Assembly (NCBI GenBank): GCA_037043015.1
Contig: CM073322.1
Location: forward strand, 8,381,601 to 8,445,600
DNA from: Bryum argenteum
Taxonomy: Eukaryota > Streptophyta > Bryopsida > Bryales > Bryaceae
DNA length: 64,000 nt
Direction: 5' to 3'
A program made the position numbers and the translations under genes. The notes beneath the pieces were generated by a model that worked only from the letters and a program-made list of their open reading frames with translations, searched no databases and had not been told where the DNA came from. Shown here piece by piece: positions 1 through 12,738 of the stretch. Every line of letters begins with the position of its first letter. Positions within the stretch are counted from its first letter, which is position 1.

Positions 1-2730
1 CGGCCGTTGAGAAATATTTGCCCTATCATGTCAAAACTCGACAAAAACCGACATCATTTTTTTCATTGTAAGCACCCCAAAAAGCGCCATATTAGCGGAA
101 TAACGCCATTTTAACAAAATGGGTTCAAGTGACAAAATAACCAATATGTTGTGAAAAAAAAGTTTTTTCCCATATGCATAATCAAGTTGGGTACCCTCGA
201 GTAGAATTTTGGAGACTTATTTTAATTTTATGAACTTCATGCAAACTATTTTCTAGAAGAAGGTCAAGAAACAAAAACATAGGAAAACATGCATATAAGA
301 TCATATAAGATATATTTGGTTCAAGACAAATACGAACGACAAGCACCTCTCTTTACAAGTTTGTGTATTTTAAGAAATGTTTCTTTTGCAAATATTCCGA
401 AATCTTGAATTTTGGAAGAAATAACTTTGAAATTACTAGAATTTTGCAAGATTATTTTTGAAAATTTTGGAGGGTGTCCACGTAGAATTGGCAAGCTCTT
501 TCACGTGGGTTACTTCACAGCTTAAGTATCGATTTGTTTATGGACATGTTCCAAAAAGCAAAATTCAAGAAATAATAATTTTAAACTACCCGTTCTAGTC
601 TTGAAACCTAAAGTTTCTAAATTAAGATTTTTAATTTGGAAAATGGCTTTGCCTATTTTACCACATATACTTTGCAATATCCAAGCTGGAAGAACCTTTA
701 TCCAATCCGTTGGAATGCGCAAACGGTTTAATCTAATATTCATTGTCTGTTTTAGTAAATGTTTTCATTACATTAATATTTACAAATGTTGTGAGACTTT
801 AAGTTGTTGAGAGAGGGTTAGAGGTTGAGATCTTTATGATTTGAGAATTTTAACGCTCAATGAATATTAGACACGAACAAGTGTGATATTATGGTATTTT
901 AAATGAATCTTACGGATTTAGAAATTGCATAATATCATGAAGGGATTAATATTGATTTCCCATTTCATGCAAAATCTGGTTACTAATATTCATTAAAAAT
1001 TATATCGAGATTCAATTATATATTTCTATACATATGGAGTTCCCGGATATTATACTTCACATAGTGCCCCTAGACTATCTAAAGGTTATGATTATGTTCT
1101 AGGGCGACAGCTCAAAATTGATGTGATATTATAGAGGTCGAAGGTGATATTATGGAAAATGAGTGGCTCTGTACATAACTATGGAGAAGTTCACTTCGTT
1201 GGTGTCTTTTACAGAATCATACAGGCCCTTTTCCTGATCAATGAATTTCAGTGAGATCCGGTTATTCGGACGTGCAGGCTTCATTCTCATGTCCTATTCC
1301 CGTATGGCCGGACATGCTATTTAAAGCGGAGGCAGTAACGTGGCATTGCAGTGGCGCTCTTTTCGAGGTCTGACAAGAAGTAGTTATGACCGGGGGGTGC
1401 ACTTCACGGCGCGACGCCGCAGCATTCATTCTGATTTGTTTCTGCAGAGTCGCTTCCACCGTGAGAGCATACGTCGTGGTCACGGTTAGAGATCACACTG
1501 ACGGGCGGTCGAGCTGCCGTTTGAAGGAGAATGAGTCGTTCTACTTCGGATTTCGCTGAGGAGTTTGAGGCCGGTAGGTGGTGACCGCACTCACGCATCT
1601 GAGCCATTGACCGACTTCGGCTCAGCGACGGGACTCGACCTGAACAGACCGTCCGCTTCCTTCTCTCAGGTTCCACCTCACTGTTAACATGTAGAATTAG
1701 CTTGTTGTCATATTTGCTTAGCTACTAGCGACTCAATCCTCGCTCAGATAGTACAAGACAATAGCTCCGAGGTCATTACGATGATTGAATGTCCTGTACT
1801 AGTCATTGAAGCCGCTGCGTTGCCAGGGCCGGTCGGGGACGTCGGTAGTTACTACGAGCGTTCGATGTGCAGTTCTTACTTCAAGTTAACTTCAGTTCAC
1901 TTGAACCCCAAGTTCACTTACTATAGTTAGTAGTTGGCACCCATACACTCAGTGATTGTGCTAGCGATTGAACCAGATTGAATGGAGAGTGACTGAAATC
2001 TTTATAGTAAGTGCATCATGCTGTTGAATTGAGTTCATTAGATTGCAGACTACTTGTGGCCACTCTTATAATACCTGCTCATTGATTCCCTCATTCAATC
2101 AGTCTACGACTAGTAAGATTCAATACAGTCAGTTGAATTCTTAGTACTTTAGTTAGTAGTACTTACTAGACTGAGGATTCTCATGATCATTACGTATTAG
2201 AAGTTAGATCAATTCATGAATTTTCACTGAACAATCATGCATTCCTATACTTGAAATGCTCAATGACACCTAGTTACTTTGCTTCATATTATGCGCTTTC
2301 ATGCAAAATTTGAGTAATATGCGTGGCTGTGAGTAATACTATACATTCAATGAAAATGTTAGCAAGGTTCGTAGAGGAAAAGATACAGATTGAGAAGCAG
2401 TCTGGCGAATCGCGATGGAGAATTGTCCAGATTAATCCGAGCGTTTGTCCAGATTTAATCCGAGCGGCGTGCAAATCCTCAATGCAGCAAAAAATGGCAT
2501 CATGCCGCTAATATGGCACACATCTACTTTCGGGACGAAAGACAAAAACTGCGTGTGATATTACAGAATTCTCGAGATGATATTATGGAAAATGAATGAC
2601 AATGTTTATAATGGCGTGATATTATTAAAATAATCGCCAAGCCCGTATATGAGCGGTTCACTGATATATTGAGGGGACATGCTGTACTGACTACTGAGGT
2701 CATCGAGAGGCACGTGTAGCGATTGAGTGA
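1..2730. other. AT-rich stretch without a recognisable gene
   Basis: Short ORFs here have no recognisable domain and overlap on both strands, so I accept none. The DNA is AT-rich to about 1.2 kb, less so at 1.2-1.7 kb. The only structure I see is a set of short dispersed GTGATATTA motifs, listed separately. Confidence 0.6.
883..2624 (+). repeat. Dispersed GTGATATTA motifs
   Basis: The word GTGATATTA, or one mismatch from it, occurs on the + strand at 883, 1123, 1144, 2555, 2577 and 2616. Two copies (1144 and 2577) share a longer context, GATATTATGGAAAATGA. The same word forms a tandem array at 7.58-7.76 kb beyond the DUF7869-like gene, in the same orientation. They could be subterminal repeats of a mobile element containing that gene, but they are direct rather than inverted and I see no terminal inverted repeat. 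Confidence 0.6.
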
Positions 2731-2738
2731 CAAATGAA

Positions 2739-4908
2739 TCTGGGCGGCCGTTCAGATTTGGTTTATTCATAGTTCAACGATCAGCCAATTTGGACTGCGG
2801 ATCTGTTTCACTCGAAAGGAGCTCAACTGTAAATGTTCCTGCATGGGCGTTGAAGATTTCGACGTAAGCAGTATGTGGTAATCGCTGCTAAGATGTATGT
2901 GGTTCTTGGCTGCGGATCGTTTTCAGTTCTGGACGACCGTTTAAATTCTGGTGCAAGATGCAGATTCCATTTCTCTAAAGCACGCCGATTAGTATTATCT
3001 GGTGCGCAAATTGTAGATATTCTTGGGCGGCCGCTCAGATATGCGTACCCACACCCGTCGAAAGATGCTTTCTGGACTGTACTTCTAAATGTTATCGGGG
3101 TACCATGATGGTAGCTTGTATGGCGGCCATGTTACAAAATCCAGAAAGCATATGGGCGGTGGTTCTCCAATGCCCTACGCATTCTGTCTGCGATGTTTTC
3201 TGGACGGTCATTCAGATTAATTGTTTGATCCACTTTTGTGGAAGGTACCGGTGACTTTTGGCGGAGTCAATTGCTTGAAGTCGTGGGTCACTGGTTCTGG
3301 GCGGTCGCGCTGATTTATTTGTGAAGTTTTAGGATGAAGTTTTCGGTTTCTCCTATTTACTGATGTGATCATGTTACCTCCCTTCAAGTTGTTGTCCCAG
3401 CCTTTTCTGATGTCGTTCTCTGTTTACAGCGGTGCACTCACTTGGAGGGCTCGGAAGATTGATGTCATTCTTCTACTTCGGTGGAATCCTATATCTCTTG
3501 CACTTCTTTATTCAGCATGTCAGGGTCCTCTGTATCTACAGACAATGTCGACTACACTGAGTCCTCGAAGAATCGACTCGATGCGTGTCGTGCACATCAT
3601 CAGTGGTAGTCAATTCCTCCTGGACGGCAAAACATTCTTGTCTCCGTGCTCACCGAACCGTATTGTTTGCAGGGTTTCACGGATTATGACGAGACAGACT
3701 CCGGGGTTGAGAGTCATCAAGACTCGGTGGATGATGATCCTATTCCCGAGTGTGAGGGGATTGGAATCGACCAATGGTCGGGAATGGCCTTACTTGCAAA
3801 ACATGATGACGGGAGCGACTTTGCGGACGTCATTATAGTGAACGTGGATCCGAATGCGTGTATTGACGGCCAGAGCGTTTTGGGAGAAGGGAATGTTGGC
3901 ATCGTAGTTCTCAGAGTAATCGACGGAGATGCTGTTCTTGTCGACATGCTCATACCATGGCCAAAGCGTCAAGTTTTTCATTGCGTCGGAGAGAGAGAGG
4001 TGAGTGTGTACGACCACGCTAGGAAGAACATGGCGCTCAGCGATGCAAGGAATGGTGGGCCTAGGACTCCGGGAAAGCGTAGGTATCGCTATCAAACAAG
4101 ATCTCGTCGTGCACAAAATGAAAAAAAGAAGATAGGCGGAAGTCCTTGTTATCAGACGAGGCGCTTGCAAGAGTCTTCGTTCAAAGATGCTGCAACCAAG
4201 GTTGTACTAGAAAGTTCGTGGTGGGGGTGGTCCGTGCATTACGCACCGAGATGCACATGCAGTCGTTCCAGACGAAGTCGATGAAGAACCTTGACGTTCA
4301 CCGAGGCATGCACGACGTTTACGGTGGAAAAGCGAAGGTGGTCACGGTGGAGGGGGAGGAGATTTGCATAAAAGCCTGGCGGATAATCCACAATGTAAGT
4401 CTGCGGACGTTCCATAGGTACGCTTCTAGGGTGAAGCGACAAGAGAGAGGGGCTCCTCACGGCAACTTGTCGCGCAGTAAGTGTCGGACTAAGAGTCTCC
4501 AAGCCGTCGAGACTCTTCGCTCATTACTGTCGACAAAGGCAGACCACATGCCCCATATGCACCGGACGCTTTCTTACGGTGAGAGGGCGCTCGTGAAGGT
4601 TCTTCCCTGCAGAACACGTTGGAGTTCGCTCCTAGAGGACGTCAACAAGGTAGTTGTCAATTTACGAACTCGGACATTCCATTTTCCTCGATTGTTGTTC
4701 CAATGCGATCATCCTATCCGAGTTCACTCGGTTTTGGAGTGGCGCAAAAATTCTCCATGGAATTGTCGGTTAGTTTTACGAGCGGTCGCTCAAAATGATC
4801 CTCCAATAATTCTCTCGGGCCGCCTTCCACCGAGAAGGGGTGGGGGATGACACTATGGATGCAAGGCAGAATATACCGAGGATATATGTATCTGGGCGGT
4901 CGCTCAGA
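2739..4908 (+). repeat. Cluster of near-palindromes TCTGGGCGGYCGYTCAGA
   Basis: Close copies of an 18-bp near-palindrome lie at 2739, 3021, 3199, 3295 and 4891, with weaker ones near 1502, 2929 and 4968. A perfect parent would read TCTGGGCGGCCGCCCAGA; the differences are mostly C/T or G/A transitions, as expected from decay of methylated CpG. The cluster lies upstream of and inside the 5' part of the DUF7869-like gene. Its CGGYCG core recalls the GC palindromes of the 50-61 kb region, but the flanks differ. Confidence 0.65.
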
Positions 4909-7011
4909 AGTAATTACTTCGACGATGTTCAGGGGTCATCTGCGAGTGCATGTGCACCGCATCGTTTCTAGGACGGCCACCGAGAATCATGATTCAATGT
5001 AGACCTCAATTTACGGACGCTATTGAGGGAAATGCTTTTGACCCCTTCAACGTTGCTCTGTCACCATTCCCGTGTCAATGAGGGGCTCGGCCTCGACACG
5101 CTCTCGCATGACCTTGCTTGACAAGATACGTGGCAAGCATTTTCGTGACTTTTCGGTGAAAGGGCGAGAGGAGATGACTTCTCAAGGTGCGGCAATGTGA
5201 CAAGCCGAGGCCCTTCGCGCGACGTTCGTGCAATCGGAGGAATTGAACGCGTCAACCGGAAGTTCCATTACACCTCTTCACGCAGAGGCATGTCGGCGGG
5301 CGTATTCGCGGCGCAGGCGCTATCAAAATATCGGCCCTCACGAATGTTGTCTATTATCCACGACAAGATGGACCATTCCAAAACAGCGTGCCCTGCGTTT
5401 GCAAGGAAGACCAAGTCCTTGGACGCTTACATGAAGCTACCGGTCATGGTGACGGGGATGTTTGCTCACGGGCACGGTGACGAGAAGTACGCGCACTACA
5501 GCTTGCCCATATTCGATTCCGATAGCAATTTCTCAGTGGGATCAATCGCGAAGTTGCTTCGTGATCTTGAGGAACCGCTCGTCAGTAGTTCCCGAAGCCT
5601 ATTCAGAGGGTCCGGCTCCACGCCACTATTCCGGGCGCTGTTGCATGGAAGTGAGGTTTGTAGGGCTTCGTTAAAAGAGGCAAGTGAGGGCAGAATGGAT
5701 GCCGAGCCCCTTCCGCCTGTGCTCCACATCCAAATGGACAACAGTTGGAAGGATAACAAAAACCGATATGTCTTTTGCTTTTGGTCTCTCTTGGTTGCCA
5801 AACGTATCGTGAAGGAAGTGGTGGTCTCATTTATGATGGTCGGGCACACTCATGATGACATTGATGCATCCTTCGGGCGTTGGAGTATGAAATTGCGGGA
5901 GAATGACTATCCAACTCTGCCCTTGTTGATGCGGTCTTACATGGACATGGAAGAAGATGCCACGATTCCTCACCTCGTGGAGGAGGTCCCAAACTTCAAG
6001 GATTTCATAAAACCATTTATAGCAACCGGTGCGAAGAGGCTAGTCGGGCATGCAAAGGGACGGCAATTCAAGTTCTTTGTGGATGACAATGGTTGGCCGA
6101 TCATGCAATATAAGTTGAATTGCACAAGAAAGGAGTGGAAGCCTGCTCTCGGAATCAAGCTGTGGAAGGCGGACGCAGAAGGCCGACCAATGCTGCCAGA
6201 AGGAGAGCCCATGGCAGTGAGGCCGCAAGCATTGAAGGGTGAAGACGACATACTTCACGGACTAGATGGATACATCAAGCATTGGGAGAGCTTGTTGGAA
6301 GAGGAAGCTGGGTCTAATTTCCACGCACATGTATCACGCTGTATCCAATACTGGACGAGGGTAAGAGATAGCGTGAGTGAGAAGGACTACTTGACAGGTT
6401 CTCGTGAGTTGCAGTGTGGATTCTGGCCTCACACGAGACAACAAGGAGACATCATGACAGACATCATGGAGGATGGAAGAACTCGAGAGGAGATGGATGA
6501 AGACGAACCGTACATCGGAAGTTTGGATGCCAGACCACCACCGTCTTACAATGTTGCCGTCGATGCAAAGAAGGGGTTCCTCCTCTTTGTGCGACCCGCC
6601 TCCGAGGCAAGGGAGCCGATATGGATGGGAATGGCGGACGACGATCCACAGTTTGATCCTACTCGGGAACATTTTCGAGAGATCCCCATGAGGTGGTATG
6701 TACCATGTGCAAATCGGAGGCAATGTGACGAGAAAGGTATCAAGGTTGGGACAGACATAAGCGATTCATGTGGAAGCCCGATCCTACATGCACCATGGCA
6801 GACTATACATCAACCGATAGCATCCTCGCATCGTGGAAGCCGAGGTCAACCAAAAACAACACGCAAGTCGCACCGAATAGGCAAATACAATTTGCTTTGG
6901 ACAACTTACGACGAATTGAGGTTCACGAGAGTCTCGGCATGTGAAGAATATGAGCATTTCTACATGGTAGGGAGGTTTGAGGTAGGCGCCCGAGAAAGAC
7001 GTGTTGACTAG
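3646..7011 (+). pseudogene. DUF7869-like protein gene, broken reading frame
   Basis: Three segments in different frames look like one protein. Segment one (3646 to about 4125) is acidic and ends in a Lys/Arg-rich stretch. Segment two (about 4130-4700) has a CCNQGC cysteine motif and a region ending DHMPHMHRTLSYGE. Segment three (about 5200-7011) holds the diagnostic core: IIHDKMDHSK near 5350, then QMDNSWKDNKNRYVF and GHTHDDIDASF near 5735-5870. These motifs match the large eukaryotic family annotated DUF7869, whose function I do not know; its conserved Asp/His residues might belong to a nuclease-like fold, which is inference. The first frame change falls at an A7 run (4121-4127), where a one-base indel would explain it. 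The second, near 4700-5200, spans about 500 bases and may be an intron or a decayed stretch. The last segment has no upstream in-frame ATG; the first is inside RRGMSAG. Confidence 0.65.
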
Positions 7012-7570
7012 CCCAAGTTAGGACAAGATCAGAGACATCATTGGAGAAAACTTCAAGGAAGTTTGAGGAAGCCCTGAAAATTGTCGGCAAAGTGTGGTAA
7101 GAAGTGAGTGAATATACCAAGAAGAGAGTGTGCAAGGTACATTCCGTACGGTTATATGAGTAAGTTATAGCAATGATACACCGCGTTATTTAATGCGCAT
7201 ACCAAAAGACGGAAGCAACGTGTGAACATAACGTACTGCACCGTAGAAGGTTTATATTCCAAATTTCCGGATGTAGTAGATTACAATTATGTTTTATGTC
7301 AACGTTAAATAAACAAAAAACATTTCGATCCTTCCAAGAATAACATGACAAGAGGTTTTGTATGTATTGAGTAAAATGAAGATGAATATTACAAAGTTTG
7401 TTACTAGTGTTTGACTCTCAATGAATGTAATGTACAACACAATGGTCCAATATTTACTTTCACTATTGGAAACCAAGTCTTGTGTATTCCCATGTCCCAT
7501 GTGGAGGCATCACATCTCACATTGAAATTCTTCTCTATCACTTGGTTTTACGAATCATGGCTCAAAAAGT
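7012..7570. other. 3' flank of the DUF7869-like gene
   Basis: AT-rich sequence without a convincing ORF. It may include the 3' UTR of the gene that ends at 7011. Nothing else is visible. Confidence 0.5.
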
Positions 7571-7574
7571 TATA

Positions 7575-7762
7575 GTGTGACATTACTGAGTCCCTGTGAT
7601 ATTATAGAGTCTATGTGATATTATAGAATCCGTGTGATAATATGAAGTCCATGTGATATTACAAAGTCCGTGTGATATTATGAAGTTCATGTGATATTAC
7701 AAAGTCCGTGTGATATTACGAAGTCCAACTTAGAATACAAAGTCCTAGTGATATTACAGTAG
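7575..7762 (+). repeat. Tandem array of a 19-bp unit
   Basis: About nine head-to-tail copies of a unit close to GTGATATTAYRRAGTCCRT. Neighbouring copies differ by one to three bases, so the array is not newly made. Part of the unit is the same GTGATATTA word scattered at 0.88-2.62 kb on the other side of the DUF7869-like gene. Confidence 0.9.
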
Positions 7763-7899
7763 AAAAGCATTCTCAACTACCTCCTATTGTGCCATTTTGC
7801 AAGAATATGTCACCAAAATGCCACGTTTTCGCAAAAACTCAATTTTGCTCCTTGGCAAAATGGCACAAGGAATGTTGCCATTTTAACGGAATTGAGGTT

Positions 7900-8025
7900 C
7901 CAAGCTAACCTTACCCGGTCATTACCCGGGTAGGCCAGTATATGGGCTTTTATTTCCTCTAATTAGCTACTCCTAACCACTATCCGTACTTTCTTGGGGC
8001 AAAAACGAAAAAATGAGGTTTGACA
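7900..8025 (-). mobile_element. Left terminal repeat of gypsy element A (126 bp, probably truncated)
   Basis: This 126-bp block recurs as a direct repeat at 35593-35718, with about one difference. Read on the - strand it begins TGTCAAACC and directly follows a polypurine tract, as a 3' LTR should. Identity with the right copy stops at 7900, where unrelated sequence begins. Either the LTR is only ~126-130 bp, or this 3' LTR is cut off and the full LTR is far longer; the tRNA-Asp primer-binding site at 25.37 kb favours the second. Confidence 0.75.
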
Positions 8026-8038
8026 TTACCCCTTTTTC
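8026..8038 (-). other. Polypurine tract of gypsy element A
   Basis: On the - strand, GAAAAAGGGGTAA lies between the end of pol (8082) and the TGTCAAACC start of the LTR. Its position and composition fit the primer for plus-strand DNA synthesis. Confidence 0.7.
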
Positions 8039-8081
8039 ATCTGTGAGCGTCCTCGCGAACACTCCGCCCCCGTAACCGCGG

Positions 8082-11000
8082 TTACTCGGACTCGTGCTGT
8101 GGGGGCTCGTCCTCCTCCGACGGAACCTCCTCATCCGTTAACTCCTCCGGGTGGTACTGTTTCGCCCTCGACCCATTCACGCGCGTATCCATGCGGTTAC
8201 CCTGTAAATCCTCCAACTGGAGGGATCCGTTGGGGAACACTTGGGCTACCCGGTAAGGGCCCATCCAGCGGGTGTGTAGCTTACCCGGAAAGTTTTGATG
8301 GCGGCTATCGTACAGGAGCACTAGCCCGCCTTCTCGGATTCTGTGGTCCCCTGGAAGCCTCTTGTCATACTTCTCCTTCCGGTCTTTCTGCACTGCCCGG
8401 TTTCTCTCCATGCCTTCTGCTCGGCCCTCCTCCAAGGCGTCGATGGCTTGTAACCTCTCCGGTTTGCCGTCTCCCTCTTCTCTGAGCCTCGTAGCCATAA
8501 CCCGGTGAGTCTCCACTGCAAGCTCAACTCCGTGAATGGCCTCCTGACCGAAGACCATAAAGTACGGGGTCTTCCCGGTTGTTGTTTTCTGCGCCGTGTT
8601 GTACGCATGAACTGCGGAGGCCAGCTTCCTATCTCAATCGGTCTTATGCGCGGACACCATCTTGTTGAGCATTTTGCCGATGGTGCCATTTGACCGCTCC
8701 GTCTGACCGTTGGCCTTGGGATTGTACTGGGTTGTTTTGCGGTGCCGGATAGCATACTTGGTGGTGATGTCCTCAACGATATCGTTGATGAAGTGCGCTC
8801 CCCGGTCACTGACCAGTTCCAGGGGATGGCCGAACCGCATCATGATCTCCTCGAACAGGAACGATGCTGCTGTCCTGGCATCATTTCCCCGAGTTGCCCG
8901 GACTTCTACCCACTTCGTGGCGTAATCGGTCGCGAGTATGATGTAGCGCTTCCGGTTTTTGGTAATGGGGGCGATCGGGCCGACAAAGTCGATTCCCCAT
9001 TTGACAAAAGGGGCCAGAGGGAAAATCGGTGTCAGGGGCCAGTGGTTCCTGAAACCCGGTTGTCCTGTCCGCTGGCACTGGTCGCAACGTTGGACATACT
9101 GCCGGACATCCCGGATTACGAAGGGCCACCAATACCCCGCACTCTTAATACGGTTAACCGTACTCATGGCGGCGAGGTGACCTCCGGAATCTCCCGCGTG
9201 TAAGGCCTCCATCACCTGCCTCTGCTCTCCGGGTTCCAAACACCGGCGCAGCCTGTCATCGGCTCCCATCCAGAACAGGACTCCGTTGATGAAGGTGTAT
9301 GGAGCCACTCGGTGTTGGAAGACGCTCTTTTCTTCCCGGTTCATGCCTGCGGGATAGCGTTGGGTTAGGAGGTAATCCCGGATCTCCTGGAATTCGGAAA
9401 GGGCCTCGCTTTCCACCCGTAGCACCGCAACGTCCGGCTTATCCTGGCTATCCAGGAATTCGTCGGGGAACAGAGAGGACATGTCTTCCAGGGCCGGCTC
9501 ACCTTGCATCCTGGACAAGTAATCGGCATTGGCATTTGCCCTACCCGGTTTAACGACCACCTCGTAGGTAAACTCCTGTAACAGGAGTATCCACCGGGCT
9601 ATCCGTCCGGAAAGGTCCGGCTTGTTCACCAGATACTTGAGCGAGTCGTGATCCGTATGGAAGACCACCCGATATCCGAGTAGATAGTGCCGAAACTTCT
9701 TGCAGGCATAGACTACAGCCAGGGCCTCTCGTTCAGTGGTGGTGTAATTTCTTTCCGCTGAACTCATTTGTCGGCTGGCGTAGTAGATAGGCCTCTCCCG
9801 CTTCTGCTCGTCCGGCTGCCACAGAATGGCTCCTAGGCACCACCCCGAGGCGTCGAGGGTAACATGGAATTCCCGGGCCCAGTCCGGAGGTGCCAGGATA
9901 GGTGCCCGGGTTAGCTGCTGCTTCAGGTCCTCAAAGGCGGCCTGCCTTTCCGGTTTCCACAGGAAGGGCTCATCCTTCTTTAGTAAGGCCGTTAACGGGG
10001 CAGCTTTCCGGGCATATCCGTCGATGAAGCGCCTGTAGTATCCTACACAACCCAGGAATCCACGAACCTCCTTCACAGTCCGCGGGGGTGCCAGTGTCAG
10101 GATAGCGCTGACCTTGTCCGTGTCCACCTGCAGCCCTCTCCGGCTCACCACGTGCCCGAGTAGTAACCCGGTCTCCATTCCGAAAAAACATTTCCCGGGA
10201 TGGAGCTTGAGGTTGGTCTCCCTACAGCGCTGGAATGTTTTCCTCAAGTGCTCCAGGTGATTCTCCCGCTTTCCGAACACTGCGAAATCATCAATGAATA
10301 CTTCTAGGAAATGCCGAAGAAAGTCCTTGAAGATATCCATCATGAGCCGCTGGAAGGTGCCCGGGGCGTTACACAACCCGAACGGCATCCGGCTAAAAGC
10401 GTAGGTCCCCCATTCCGTAGTGAAAGTGGTTTTCAGTTGGTCACTTTCCCGGATGGAGACCTGATTGTACCCGGAGAATCCGTCCAGGAAACTATAAAGT
10501 TCCTGTCCGGCCACGTGATCCAGGATAATGTCGGTAAACGGGAGCGGGAAGTAATCCTTCTTAGTGGCGGCGTTGAGCTTACGGAAGTCCTGGCAAACCC
10601 GGATCTTCACCTTCCCGTCCGCTCCCGTCTTCTTTGGTACCACCGCAATCGGGGACACCCACTCCGTGTTGTTAACCGGGTAGATGAACCCGGCCTCCAG
10701 TAGCCGGTCAATCTCCTCCTTCACCATCAGGGAGTATTTCGGGTTAAGCCGGTACTGGCGCTGGCAAATCGGGCTAGCTCCTTCGACCAGGTCGATTTGG
10801 TGCTCTCCTAGCTGCGGAGGAATTCCTCGGAGGTCTGTGGGCGCCCAGGCGAACACATCGGCAAACCCGGTCAGCAGGGCGCTGTACTCGCCCTTTTCCC
10901 GGGTAGTCAGGGTCCTCCCCAAGAAAAACTTCTTCCCGGGGCCAACCTCGACCTCCTCAAAATCCTTAGGTGAGACGACACCTTTAATTCGCTCCGGCTC

Positions 11001-11560
11001 CACCTCTTCCGGGGTTATTCCAAGGTTTCCCCAGGGAATAGTCCCTTCCCCGTTGAGTCGACAGGGTTGTCCAGCGGGGTCGGTGAGCTGCTTACGTATC
11101 CACTTCTTGGATAGGGCTACGCACGATTCTCCAAGGGCTCTGTCATCCACTTCCGCCCTATCCTCGACTTCCTCATCCGCACCAAGCTCCCGTCCTTCCT
11201 CCGTCACGGAATCCGGGAATTGAAAGTCCCGCTCTACCAAGCCGGAGAATTCACTCACCAGGTAGCTGGCCTGCGTATTGGATTCTTCCGTGTCAGACCA
11301 CCCCGTGGTGTAGCCGTCGGATTCGTGTGTCTCTCCTTCGTGGGCAGAATGCATCCAGGGGATGATGAGGGTTGGCCTCTTTCCAACCCGGAATTCTTTC
11401 TCGCCCCAGTCCACTATTACCCGGGCCATGTAGAGCCAGGGTCGACCCAGAAGCATCCGGAAAGGTCGCCCGGCTGCTACCCGGATAATGACAAAGTTCA
11501 GGGGGCAGGTAACTCCTCCTATGATGGTGGGAACCCTGGAAAGCCTCCCTACCGGTGCTA
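8082..11560 (-). pseudogene. pol: Gypsy element A: pol (RT, RNase H, integrase), broken
   Basis: In order on the - strand: reverse transcriptase with DWVSP-like entry (EWVSPIAVVPKK) and catalytic FIDDFAVFG (the usual Y-V replaced by F-I); RNase H with TLDASGW, TTTEREALAVVYAC and HTDHDSLKYL; integrase with an HHCC zinc domain, GIDFVGP, SDRGAHF and NGQTERSNG supplying D, D and E; then a GPY/F module (RWMGPYRV). There is no chromodomain, and order RT-RH-IN places it in Ty3/gypsy. Two breaks are visible. A one-base frame change separates protease from RT near 11560. An in-frame TGA at 8634-8636 sits in integrase where a Trp codon (TGG) is expected, and the same frame continues to the stop at 8082. 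The copy is otherwise long and recognisable, so it is probably a fairly recent insertion. Confidence 0.93.
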
Positions 11561-12271
11561 CCCGGGTTGGTCAGCCATACGGAGGACCAACTGGGTTGTT
11601 TCCAGGGTAGTGTAGCCTAGGTCGTAAGCCGTGTCCTCCAACATCAGATTTACCCCGGATCCACCATCCACTGGTACATCGTGGATGATGCAGCCATCCA
11701 CCTCTACCTGCAGTTTGGGTGCGCCGAAATCCTCAACCTGCGCAAAGTTCACAGCCACTGAGGGAAGCTTGTATCTCTTCTTCCGGCGTTGAATCCAGGC
11801 TTCCCGGACAGTCTTCTGATAATTGGCGTTATCGTGGAGAAGCTGCCCGATGATCACATTGGCCTGCGTGTCCTTGATATCTTGCAGGATATCGTACTCG
11901 TCGACCCGCACTTGGGGTCCGGGTTTGATCACGACAGGATTGTCTTGGAAATGAACAACCCTGTGGTCAGGGTCTGCCCGGGGTGCGGCAAAATCCGCCC
12001 TGACCTCATCGCTGATGTCGCGATCGAGTTTGGTGGGATCCACCCCTTTTTCTGCGTCTGCTAGGGGTGGTGTCGGTAGGTCTACCCGGGTAGGCTCTTC
12101 GTCTTCCTCTTCCTGCCCAGGTTCTTCGTCTTCTCGGGCTTTCCGGTTTGCCTCCCAGATAGCCTTCTTCTGTCTCCTCGAGCTCGTGTTGCTCTTCTCC
12201 TGGGTGGAACTACGCGTGGAGACCTTGTTAACTGCCGTCTCCTGTCCATCGGGTAGTTCCACCTCGCACCC
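11558..12271 (-). CDS. Gypsy element A: aspartic protease region
   Basis: This segment follows gag in the same frame after a TGA (12272-12274). A charged linker leads to VPVDGGSGVNLM, the active-site motif of plant gypsy aspartic proteases (DGGSG in place of DTGA), at about 11640-11670. The protease matures the Gag-Pol polyprotein in the cytoplasmic particle. The frame ends just after MADQPG, and RT continues one base out of phase. Single-base decay or a frameshift could both explain it; the break sits in a run of C/G. Confidence 0.85.
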   Translation of the reverse strand, partial: GCEVELPDGQETAVNKVSTRSSTQEKSNTSSRRQKKAIWEANRKAREDEEPGQEEEDEEPTRVDLPTPPLADAEKGVDPTKLDRDISDEVRADFAAPRADPDHRVVHFQDNPVVIKPGPQVRVDEYDILQDIKDTQANVIIGQLLHDNANYQKTVREAWIQRRKKRYKLPSVAVNFAQVEDFGAPKLQVEVDGCIIHDVPVDGGSGVNLMLEDTAYDLGYTTLETTQLVLRMADQPG

Positions 12272-12738
12272 TCATTTATCCGGGTTCTCTATTCCGGCAG
12301 TGGAACCGTAGTTGAGGCCGGACTGGGAACGGGGAGGGGTTTGCACCGACTTGTAGATGACCTTCGGAGGAGGCTTCTTCGGACAACCCTCGAGGTTATG
12401 TCCGTACTCATGGCAACCCTGGCAGGGTAGGTTCTTCGGGGCATCGGGCTCGACGTCAGGTACATCACAGCCACTGGCATAATGCCCTCTCCTCCCGCAT
12501 CGGTAGCAGATGACGTAGTCCAGGTAAGTGCCAGTGAGGGGCTGCACGGATGGTTGTCCGGGTAGACTCCTTCCTGGGGTGGCTGGATAGGACCTGCCTC
12601 CGGAACGCGGGGTGACACCTCGGCCGCGCCCATACCCTGCGTGAACCTGGTACAGGGTAACCACTTCCTCCTCTTCCGGTTCCTCCTCCTCGTCAGCCAG
12701 CACGTATCTGACCCCGGTATGGGGGTCAGTCCACTTCG
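12272..12738 (-). CDS. gag: Gypsy element A: gag, C-terminal fragment with two zinc knuckles
   Basis: C-terminal part of Gag, separated from its N-terminal part (24022-25204) by the nested LTR complex. It begins in an acidic Glu-rich stretch and carries two CCHC knuckles, CYRCGRRGHYASGC and CQGCHEYGHNLEGC, which bind genomic RNA. Removing the nested element and one copy of the AGGAC duplication reconnects both halves in frame. It ends at an in-frame TGA (12272-12274), after which the protease frame continues without a shift, so this could be either the natural gag stop with readthrough or a decayed codon. Confidence 0.9.
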
